A DNA stretch of 64,000 nucleotides from Myxococcales bacterium (GTDB lineage: Bacteria; Myxococcota_A; Bradymonadia; UBA7976; UBA1532), in assembly GCA_020633555.1 (NCBI GenBank), contig JACKDL010000015.1, positions 62,001 through 126,000 on the forward strand, read 5' to 3'. The position numbers and the translations under genes are program-made. The notes below the pieces were generated by a model. That model did no database searches, had not been told where the DNA came from, and saw nothing but the letters and a program-made list of their open reading frames with translations. Positions 1 to 6,851 of the stretch are shown one piece after another; the stretch's first letter is position 1; the number at the start of each line of letters is the position of its first letter.

Positions 1-8
1 TTCATCGG

Positions 9-434
9 TCAGTCCCACGCCAGGGCGTCGGCCAAGGCCAGGTAGTCATCGGGATACAGCTCGTCGTCGGTCAGCTCGGTGTCGGTCAGCAAGGCCAGCA
101 CCGGCGCCTCGTCGGGCTCGGCGGGCGAGGCAGCCGCCACCGACGGCAGCGCCCGGGGCGCGTCCACAGCCGGTGGCGGCGCGACCCGCAGGCTCATCAC
201 CACGGCCGCCGCAGCCGCCAACGCCACCGGCAGGCCCACGCCCCACGCCCAACGGCCGCGGCGACTCTGCGCCGCTCGGCGCGCCGCCAGGCGCGCGTCG
301 AAGGCCTGCGCGGCGCCGGGCCCCAGGGGCGGCGGCTGGAAGTCCGTGCGCAGCCGTTCGAGAAAGACCGCGTCCTCGGGCGTCAGCGGCGCGGACTGCT
401 GCTCAGGGGACCGCTCGTCGGGGTGCGTGCTCAT
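9..434 (-). CDS. putative anti-sigma factor, single-pass membrane protein
   Basis: A 141-residue protein with a soluble N-terminal part, one membrane helix at about residues 63-83 and an acidic C-terminal tail (DTELTDDELYPDDY). Its ATG overlaps the stop of the upstream ECF sigma gene by four bases, so the two are translationally coupled; this is the usual layout for a sigma factor and its membrane-bound regulator. No HxxxCxxC zinc anti-sigma motif is visible, so the anti-sigma role is inferred from position and topology only. It could instead be a DUF3106- or RseA-like envelope protein. Confidence 0.6.
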   Translation of the reverse strand: MSTHPDERSPEQQSAPLTPEDAVFLERLRTDFQPPPLGPGAAQAFDARLAARRAAQSRRGRWAWGVGLPVALAAAAAVVMSLRVAPPPAVDAPRALPSVAAASPAEPDEAPVLALLTDTELTDDELYPDDYLALADALAWD

Positions 435-991
435 GCCGTCCCTCCTTCCAACTCGTAGGCGTCAGCCAAGGCCTCGCGCAGCTTCACCAGCGCCCGGTGG
501 ACGTGGCTCTTCACCGTGCCCGGCGCCGCCCCCAGGGCCTCGGCCGCCTCCACCACCGTCAGGCCCTCCATGTGCACCAACACGAAGGCGTCGCGCTGGC
601 CGGGGCTCAGGGTGTCCAGGGCGGCCGCGATGCGCCGCCGCAAGGGGGCGTCCCCCTCGACCGTGCGGGCGCTGCGCGGCGCCTCCAGCCCGAACAGGGC
701 GGCGGCCTTCTCGCGCACGGCGCGCTTGCGCCGCTGCTTGTGCGCCGTGCGCACCAGGATCCGGTAGAACCACGTGGACATCCGGCTGTCGCCCCGGAAC
801 CGGGGCAGCGCCTTGTGGGCGGCGATGAAGGCCTCCTGGGCCACGTCCTCGGCCAGCGCCCCGTCGCCCCCGCACAGCCGCCAGGCCGTCGACAGCGCCC
901 GCTCGCGGTAGGTGCCCACGAAAGCGGCGAACTCGGCCTCACGGTCGGGCGAGACGGGCAACGGCACTCCTCTGGGCAGCAAGGCGGTCAC
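431..991 (-). CDS. RNA polymerase ECF-type sigma factor
   Basis: A 186-residue sigma-70 family protein of ECF size. Region 2 (about residues 25-95) contains DVAQEAFIAAHKALPRF and STWFYRILVRTA. Region 4 (about 125-175) contains LSPGQRDAFVLVHMEGLT and the helix-turn-helix GTVKSHVHRALVKLRE. There is no region 1 or 3. It directs RNA polymerase to a small regulon, probably in response to an envelope signal passed by the membrane protein encoded downstream with a 4-bp overlap. The start is GTG. The target promoters cannot be read from the window. Confidence 0.9.
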   Translation of the reverse strand: MTALLPRGVPLPVSPDREAEFAAFVGTYRERALSTAWRLCGGDGALAEDVAQEAFIAAHKALPRFRGDSRMSTWFYRILVRTAHKQRRKRAVREKAAALFGLEAPRSARTVEGDAPLRRRIAAALDTLSPGQRDAFVLVHMEGLTVVEAAEALGAAPGTVKSHVHRALVKLREALADAYELEGGTA

Positions 992-1145
992 GCCCCGTCA
1001 GTGCGCCCGGGGTTGCCCCCGGTTTACGTCACCCGAGACTTTCCGGGTAGTGCCGCGCAACAACCGCCGCACACCGGGCGGCGGGTCTTGCAGCCAACGG
1101 CCGATCTGCCTAGGGTCCGGCGACTCGCGGCCATGAGGTTCCGCC

Positions 1146-2624
1146 ATGCGCGCCCTGCCCTTCGCCCTCCTCGCCCTCGCGCTCACGCTGCCCGCCTGCG
1201 ACGACAGCAGCTCCGGCGGCGGCGGCGACGCCGCCCCGGTGGACGCCGGGGGCCTCTTCACCGACGCCGAGCCCGACATGGCGCCGGACCTGGACGACGG
1301 GGTCCAGCCCGACGAGGGGGTGATCACCCCCGACGCCACGCCCATGGATCTGGGCGACCTGCCCGACATCGCCGAGCGGGACTACGGGATGATGAACCCG
1401 CTGCCCGAGATCTGCACCAACCCGCCGGCGCCCCCGGTGCCGACGCCCATCGATCCCTCGCCGGCCTGCGGGCGCGGCAACACCCTGCGCATCACCGATC
1501 TGCGCGACCCCCGCTGCCCCGAGTACGAGCGCCTGCCGACCCAGCCGCCCGGCCGCAACGTCACCCTGCGCGGCGTCGTGCTGGGCGTGTTCGACGACTT
1601 CAACTTCGCCCTGCAGGACGCGGACGGCGGCCCGTACAGCGCCCTGTTCGTCTACAACCAGCGCGAGGTGCCCCTGGACAACGTGCGCCCGGGCACCGTG
1701 GTCGAGGTCCGCGGGCAGGTCATCGAGTTCTTCACCCTCACCGAGCTCATCCTGGACGAGGGCGGGCTCGAGGTGCTGGGCGACGGCCCCCTTCCCGAGC
1801 CCGTGGTGGTGGCCAACCCCGAGCGCATCGCCACCGGCGGCGATCTGGCCGAGATCCTCGAGAGCCAGCTCATCGAGCTGCGGGGCGTGCGCGTGGTGGA
1901 CACCGCTCCGGACTGCCCCCGCGACTTCGGCATGTTCCTGGTGGAGGGCGGCCTGCGCATCGACGACGAGAACGACTTCGATTACGTGGCCGCCCGCGGT
2001 GACATGCTCGAGACCGTGCGCGGCGTGCTGCACTACAGCTTCGACGAGACCAAGCTCTTCCCCCGCGGGGCCCAGGACGTGACCGCCGTCTCGTGCGGCG
2101 GGGTGCCCGACAAGTGCGAGGCCGAGGAGTGCAGCGCCCCCGAGGGCGCCGCCGAGACGGGCGAGCTGGTGATCACCGAGATCCAGAGCAACCCCCGCGG
2201 CGAGGACACCGAGCGCGAGTACGTGGAGCTCTACAACCCCGGCCCCAACGCCGTGAACCTGGACGGCTACACCGTCGAGGACTGTGCGGGCCACCAGGCG
2301 GCGCTGGGTGGGCGGCTGAACGCCGGCGAGTACCACGTCATCGCCCGCAGCCGGGACCGCGACGTCAACGGCGGCGTGCGCGCCGACGGCGGCATGGGCG
2401 AGCTGTTCCTGCCCAACGGCTACGGCTCGGTGTTGGTGTTCAAGGCCGATCGCACGCTGGTGGATCAGGTGCGCTACGGGCCCGAGATGCCCTGGCCGGC
2501 CCGCGAGCCCGGCCAGGCGCTCATCCTGCAGAGCGTGGACGCCGACAACGCCGACGGGGCCAACTGGCGCGCGGCGGATCAGGACTACGGCGACGGCGGC
2601 CAGGGTACCCCGGGCCGCCGCTGA
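1146..2624 (+). CDS. lipoprotein with OB-like repeats and a lamin-tail domain
   Basis: A 492-residue lipoprotein. The signal peptide ends in the lipobox LPAC (Cys about residue 18), followed by CDDSSSGGGG and an Asp-rich linker. Two OB-like segments follow (near RNVTLRGVVLGVFDD and LIELRGVRVVDT), of the kind often found beside secreted nucleases. The C-terminal third is a lamin-tail domain: GELVITEIQSNP, EYVELYNPGP, NLDGYTVED. No nuclease domain is present, so an adhesive or DNA-associated surface role is only inferred. A GAGG Shine-Dalgarno sequence lies seven bases before the ATG. It stands alone and is transcribed away from the sigma operon. Confidence 0.75.
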   Translation: MRALPFALLALALTLPACDDSSSGGGGDAAPVDAGGLFTDAEPDMAPDLDDGVQPDEGVITPDATPMDLGDLPDIAERDYGMMNPLPEICTNPPAPPVPTPIDPSPACGRGNTLRITDLRDPRCPEYERLPTQPPGRNVTLRGVVLGVFDDFNFALQDADGGPYSALFVYNQREVPLDNVRPGTVVEVRGQVIEFFTLTELILDEGGLEVLGDGPLPEPVVVANPERIATGGDLAEILESQLIELRGVRVVDTAPDCPRDFGMFLVEGGLRIDDENDFDYVAARGDMLETVRGVLHYSFDETKLFPRGAQDVTAVSCGGVPDKCEAEECSAPEGAAETGELVITEIQSNPRGEDTEREYVELYNPGPNAVNLDGYTVEDCAGHQAALGGRLNAGEYHVIARSRDRDVNGGVRADGGMGELFLPNGYGSVLVFKADRTLVDQVRYGPEMPWPAREPGQALILQSVDADNADGANWRAADQDYGDGGQGTPGRR

Positions 2625-2634
2625 GCCCCACTCC

Positions 2635-2654
2635 GAGCCCCCGCCCGGGGGCTC
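2635..2654. terminator. GC-rich hairpin between convergent genes
   Basis: Perfect 8-bp stem GAGCCCCC/GGGGGCTC with a GCCC loop, placed between the ends of two convergent genes. It probably serves as a bidirectional terminator. There is no clear T-run, which is common at this GC content. Confidence 0.55.
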
Positions 2655-2661
2655 GACCGGC

Positions 2662-4218
2662 CTACTCGGCCACGTTGCCCGGCTGCCCGGGCAGCACCTT
2701 CTCGTCGCGGTCGATGGGGCCGGCCACCGGGCCGCCCAGGGCCGCCTCCAGCGCGTCACAGACCGCCGAGATCACCTTCACCCGGGCCGTGCGCTTGTCG
2801 TCGCCGGGGATGATGTGCCACGGCGCCCGACGGGTGCTGGTGCGCTCGATCATGTCGTGCACGGCCACCTCGTACTTCGACCACTGCTTGCGGTTGCGCC
2901 AGTCCTCGTCGGTGATCTTCCAGCGCTTGTGAGGGGTCTCCATGCGCTCCTTGAAGCGCGCGGCCTGCTCCTCCTTCGAGATGTGCAGCCAGAACTTCTG
3001 CACCACGCTGCCGTGGTCGCACAGCCGCGCCTCGAACTGGTTGATCTCGGCGTAGGCCCGGCGCCACTCGGCCTCGGTGGCGAAGCCCTCGACCCGCTCC
3101 ACCAGCACCCGCCCGTACCACGAGCGATCGAAGATGGTCACCCGGCCGGCCCGGGGCAGGTGCCGCCAGAACCGCCACAGGTAGTGGTACTGGTTCTCTT
3201 CGTCGGTGGGCGCCGCGATGGGCAGCACCTGGTACTGGCGGGCGTCCAGGGCGCGGGTGATGCGGCGGATGGCGCCCCCCTTCCCGCCCGCGTCCCAGCC
3301 CTCGAACACGAGCACCGTGGACACCCCTCGCAGCAGCGCCTCGCGCTGCAGGGCGTGCAGCCGCCCCTGCTGCTCGGCCAGCCCCGTGCGGTAGTCCTGC
3401 TTGGGCATGCGCTTCTTGGGCATGACCACGGTCGAGAGGATGTTGGCCGTCGGCACCTTGAACGCCGTGGCCTGCGCCTCGGCGGCCTTCGCGTCGGCCG
3501 CCGCCTCCTCGTGGGCCAGCCGCTGCTCGATGGCGTCGAGGATCAGCGTGCCCACCCGCAGGCTGCGGTAGCGGGCGTCGGCCCCTTCGACGATCATCCA
3601 CGGCGCCCGGGCGGTGCTGGTGCGCATGATCATGTGCTCGGCGGACGCCACCACGGCCTCGTGCTGGTCCAGCTCGCGCCAGTCGTGATCGCTCACCCGC
3701 CAGGCCGTCAGGGGATCGGCGCTCAGCGCCTGCAGGCGCTTCTCCTGGTCCGCGCGGCCCAGGTGCATCCAGAACTTCAGCACCAGCGCCCCGTCGTCGG
3801 CCAGGGTGCGCTCGAAGTTCGCGATGTTGTCGAGCATGTCGTCGAAGTGCCGCTGATCGGCGCGCCCGCTCAGCTTGTCGCGCAGGGGGCGCTCGTACCA
3901 CGCCGAGTCCAGCAGCCCGATCTGGCCGCGCTTGGGCAGCGCCATCCAGAACTTCCAGAAGGGCGGCCGCTCGCGCATCTCCTGGGTGGGATCGCCGAAG
4001 GCCACGGTCTTGATCCAGCGCGGATCCATCCACTCGTTCAGCAGGTTCACGGTCTCGCCGGTGCCGGCCTTCTGGATGCCCGCGAACAGGATGACCACCG
4101 GGAACTTGTACTGCCGCAGGCGGGCCTGGGCCTGCAGCAGCGCCGTGCGCAGCGGCGTCTCCTGGGCGTCGTAGGTGGCCTTGTCAACGGCCTGACCGAG
4201 CTCGGCGGTCTCGAGCAT
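2662..4218 (-). CDS. pap: polyphosphate:AMP phosphotransferase (two-domain PPK2 class II)
   Basis: A 518-residue cytoplasmic enzyme expected to transfer phosphate from polyphosphate to AMP, giving ADP. It has two tandem PPK2 domains. The C-terminal one (about residues 270-500) has the full Walker A FEGWDAGGKGG near residue 305, a lid region, and FDRSWYGRVLVERV as the Walker B segment. The N-terminal domain (about 1-240) keeps LLDSAWYERPLRD but has FAGIQKAGTGET in place of Walker A, lacking the Lys. This active/inactive asymmetry is the known hallmark of PAP proteins, and the length fits. It is monocistronic, with the next gene 70 bp away. Confidence 0.9.
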   Translation of the reverse strand: MLETAELGQAVDKATYDAQETPLRTALLQAQARLRQYKFPVVILFAGIQKAGTGETVNLLNEWMDPRWIKTVAFGDPTQEMRERPPFWKFWMALPKRGQIGLLDSAWYERPLRDKLSGRADQRHFDDMLDNIANFERTLADDGALVLKFWMHLGRADQEKRLQALSADPLTAWRVSDHDWRELDQHEAVVASAEHMIMRTSTARAPWMIVEGADARYRSLRVGTLILDAIEQRLAHEEAAADAKAAEAQATAFKVPTANILSTVVMPKKRMPKQDYRTGLAEQQGRLHALQREALLRGVSTVLVFEGWDAGGKGGAIRRITRALDARQYQVLPIAAPTDEENQYHYLWRFWRHLPRAGRVTIFDRSWYGRVLVERVEGFATEAEWRRAYAEINQFEARLCDHGSVVQKFWLHISKEEQAARFKERMETPHKRWKITDEDWRNRKQWSKYEVAVHDMIERTSTRRAPWHIIPGDDKRTARVKVISAVCDALEAALGGPVAGPIDRDEKVLPGQPGNVAE

Positions 4219-4287
4219 GGGGCAATCTCCGGCGTCGGGTTGGGGGGACCTGCTCGCTATCGGCCCGGGGGGACCGGCCCTTGAGGA

Positions 4288-5154
4288 TCAGGGCAGCGTG
4301 AGCTGAAGGCAGTCGGCGTCGTGGAACCGTGGGGGCGCCTCGCAGGGCCCCAGCGTCACCTCGCCGGCCGGCGTGGGCAGGCTTCCGCCGGCCGCCAGCG
4401 GGCGCACCCGGCTGGCCTTCAAGGCCGCCTGCACCGCGGCCCGGGCCGCGGCAAGCTGCGCCTCGGGCACCCGGCGCACCTGCAGATCGGGGCGGCCGAA
4501 CTTGGCCTCGCCGTGGGTGTAGATCCAGCGGCCCTCGCCGTCGGCGCGCACGCCCACCAGACCGTGGGCGCCAGCCGTCAATGCGGGGGCCGCCAGCTCA
4601 CGCTGCCAGGCGTCGGCGGTCCACGCCTTGCGGGCCACCAGGTCGAACACCAGCCCACCCCAGCGGTCGGCGGCGTACAGGGCCGCCAGGCCCGCCAGGC
4701 GCACATGGGCGTCGCCGGGCAGCGTGGGCACGTCGCTGCGGAAGAACACCGCCAGCTTCGCCCCATCGAGCGCGGCGCGGGCCTCGGCGGGCAGCGCCTT
4801 GGCCATGGCCTGGAACTGCGCGAGGGGCACCTGCGGGTGCGGCAGGTCCGCGAAGTCCAGCGCCACGTCCAGCTCGTAATCGCCCGGCACCCACTTCACG
4901 TGGCGGCGGATCGCCTGATAGCGCGTGCCCTGGCCACCCACCGCGCCCCACATGCCCGGCACGGCGTCGGCCCCTTGCATGGCCTTGGGATCGGGGGTGA
5001 GCACCGCGTAGAGCTGCACGCTGGGCCGGCCCCCGCCCAGGCCGGCGGTGTCGGCGTCCAGCTCGGCCAGGGGATCGGGGCGGGGCCCGCCCCCGCACGC
5101 GGCGAGGGCCAGGGCCAGGGCGACGGCTGCCGCCAGGGCGGGCAGGCGCCGCAC
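4288..5154 (-). CDS. lipoprotein of unknown function
   Basis: A 288-residue predicted lipoprotein: 20-residue signal ending LALAAC, then GGG and a short linker. The mature part is mixed alpha/beta with no motif I recognise. Segments such as AVFFRSDVPTLPGD and GLVGVRADGEGRW are well composed and G/C3-rich, so the gene looks real. The start is GTG, two bases after the stop of the acyl-CoA dehydrogenase gene, so the two are probably co-transcribed. No functional link between them is evident. Confidence 0.65.
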   Translation of the reverse strand: MRRLPALAAAVALALALAACGGGPRPDPLAELDADTAGLGGGRPSVQLYAVLTPDPKAMQGADAVPGMWGAVGGQGTRYQAIRRHVKWVPGDYELDVALDFADLPHPQVPLAQFQAMAKALPAEARAALDGAKLAVFFRSDVPTLPGDAHVRLAGLAALYAADRWGGLVFDLVARKAWTADAWQRELAAPALTAGAHGLVGVRADGEGRWIYTHGEAKFGRPDLQVRRVPEAQLAAARAAVQAALKASRVRPLAAGGSLPTPAGEVTLGPCEAPPRFHDADCLQLTLP

Positions 5155-5156
5155 GC

Positions 5157-6317
5157 TCAGCGGCTGTACTGCTTGCGCAGCAGCTTGCCGATGGTCGAGA
5201 GCTGCATGTTGCTGGTGCCCTCGTAGATCTTCCCGATCTTGGCGTCGCGGAAGAACTTCTCCACCGGGTACTCCTTGGTGAAGCCCACCCCGCCCAGGAA
5301 CTCCACGGCCATCGAGGCGGCGCGCTCGGCCACCTGGCTCGAGTACAGCTTGGCCATGGCCGCCTCCTTCACGAAGGGCAGCCCGGCGTCCTTCAGGCGC
5401 GCGGCGTTGTAGACCATGAGCCGGGCGCTCTCGATCTCGGTGGCCACCTGGGCGTACTGGAACTCCAGGCCCTGGAAGTTGGCGATGGGCTGCCCGAACT
5501 GCTGCCGCTCGAGCATGTAGCCCATGGCGTAGTCGAAGGCGCCCTGGGCCAGGCCGATCATCTGGGCGCCGATGCCGATGCGGCCCTCGTTCAGGGTCTC
5601 GATGGCGATCTTGTAGCCCTTGCCCACCTCGCCCAGCACGTTCGCGGCGGGCACCACGCAGTCCTCGAGCAGGATCTCGGTGGTGCTCGACGCGCGGATG
5701 CCGAGCTTGTCTTCCTTCTTGCCCACCTTGAGGCCGGGGAAGTCGCGCTCGACGATGAAGGCCGTGATGCCCTTGTAGCCCTTAGAGGGATCCACGTTGG
5801 CCAGCACGATGTAGAGGTTGGCCTCGGCGCCGTTGGTGATCCACAGCTTGGTGCCGTTGAGCACCCAGTCGTCGCCGCGCTTCTCGGCGCGGGTCTTCAG
5901 CGCGAAGGCGTCGGAGCCGCTGCTGGGCTCGCTGAGGCAGTAGCTGCCCACCCACTGCGAGCACATCTTGGGGAAGTACTTCGCCTGCAGCGCGGGCGAG
6001 CCGTAGTTCAGGATCGCGTTGTTCACCAGGGTGTTCTGCACGTCGACGAACACCGACACGCTGGGATCCACCGTGGCCAGGGCCTCGATGGCCAGGATGG
6101 CGGTGAAGAAGCTCGCCTCGGCGCCCCCGAACTTCTCGGGGACCTCGACGCCCATCAGGCCCATCTCGAAGAGCTGCGGGATCAGCTCGGGCCGGATCTT
6201 GGCGTCCTGGTCCATCTGGTGGACGTGGGGGGCCACCTGGGCCTGCGCGAACTGGAGCACCGCCTCGCGGAAGATGCTCTCGTCTTCGGTCAATCGGGTG
6301 AGGGGCATGGGCGTCAT
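5157..6317 (-). CDS. acyl-CoA dehydrogenase
   Basis: A 386-residue FAD flavoprotein of the short/branched-chain acyl-CoA dehydrogenase type, catalysing alpha,beta-dehydrogenation of acyl-CoA. Signature 1 is YCLSEPSSGSDA, followed by VLNGTKLWITNGAEANLY. Signature 2 lies in QQFGQPIANFQGLEFQYAQV. The catalytic base is the Glu of IYEGTSNMQ near the C-terminus. An in-frame ATG 39 bp upstream gives a longer form, but the ATG at 6317 preceded by GGGAG gives the usual family length. The chain-length preference (butyryl, isovaleryl or other) cannot be told from sequence. No electron-transfer flavoprotein gene is nearby. Confidence 0.9.
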   Translation of the reverse strand: MTPMPLTRLTEDESIFREAVLQFAQAQVAPHVHQMDQDAKIRPELIPQLFEMGLMGVEVPEKFGGAEASFFTAILAIEALATVDPSVSVFVDVQNTLVNNAILNYGSPALQAKYFPKMCSQWVGSYCLSEPSSGSDAFALKTRAEKRGDDWVLNGTKLWITNGAEANLYIVLANVDPSKGYKGITAFIVERDFPGLKVGKKEDKLGIRASSTTEILLEDCVVPAANVLGEVGKGYKIAIETLNEGRIGIGAQMIGLAQGAFDYAMGYMLERQQFGQPIANFQGLEFQYAQVATEIESARLMVYNAARLKDAGLPFVKEAAMAKLYSSQVAERAASMAVEFLGGVGFTKEYPVEKFFRDAKIGKIYEGTSNMQLSTIGKLLRKQYSR

Positions 6318-6437
6318 GGGAGCGCTCCCGGTCGTGCGAAGAGGGTGATCAAGCACGATCGGGGGCTTGGACGCCAGGGCTGTGTCGGGGACGCCCGCGC
6401 AGGGGGCGGGCCCTCAGGTTGGCCGGTGGGCCGAAGC

Positions 6438-6647
6438 TCAGGCCTGCTCGGCCCGGCGGCGGGTCTGCATGGCCTTGCGGGCGAAGTAGACGCCCGGGAT
6501 CAGGCTGAAGAGGATCAGCGCGATCACCTCGGGCTCGCTGCCCGAGCCACCGCCACCGCCCCCGGGAGGGTTGCCGCCCGCGCCCGCCAGGGCGTTGCCC
6601 GCAAAGAGCATGGCCGCGCCGCTCATCGTGCTCAGAAAGTGCTTCAT
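6438..6647 (-). CDS. small Gly-rich exported protein with PEP-CTERM-like tail
   Basis: A 69-residue protein starting at an ATG with a GGAGG Shine-Dalgarno six bases upstream; a longer upstream reading lacks both coding bias and a ribosome site. The layout is a signal peptide (cleavage likely after GNALA), a Gly/Pro linker GAGGNPPGGGGGGSGS, then a tail with Pro-Glu (EPEV), a hydrophobic helix (IALILFSLIPGVYF) and a basic cluster (ARKAMQTRRR). That tripartite tail matches the logic of PEP-CTERM sorting signals processed by exosortases, but no exosortase gene is in the window. It is divergent from the exporter operon across a 204-bp gap. Confidence 0.6.
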   Translation of the reverse strand: MKHFLSTMSGAAMLFAGNALAGAGGNPPGGGGGGSGSEPEVIALILFSLIPGVYFARKAMQTRRRAEQA

Positions 6648-6851
6648 CTCGTCCTCCATCCGGCGCCCGTGCGCCACCCTGACTGGAACCCTAGCGTGCC
6701 CCGCCCAGGCTGGCAAGGCCAAGGGGTGAAATTTTCCACAAATAACGAAACGACCAAGCTGAAGCGAAGTGTGGTGCACGAAAATCAACATCAGACTGAC
6801 AACCCATGGGCCCCTGTGGTCATCCTCTGCCGGGACCGGCAAGGAGGGTGA
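6648..6851. promoter_or_regulatory. divergent intergenic region, AT-rich patch
   Basis: A 204-bp gap between the small Gly-rich gene and the exporter operon. The stretch at about 6725-6815 is much richer in A/T than anything nearby (for example AAATTTTCCACAAATAACG) and most likely holds both promoters. I could not fix -10/-35 boxes with confidence. AAGGAGGGTGA just before 6852 is the ribosome site of the exporter gene. Confidence 0.4.

Noticed and set aside
9..434. Zinc-binding anti-sigma factor
   Set aside because: There is no HxxxCxxC motif; only the topology and the overlap with the sigma gene support a regulatory role.
2662..4218. Degenerate Walker A of the first PPK2 domain as a sign of decay
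   Set aside because: Two-domain polyphosphate:AMP phosphotransferases normally have one inactive domain.
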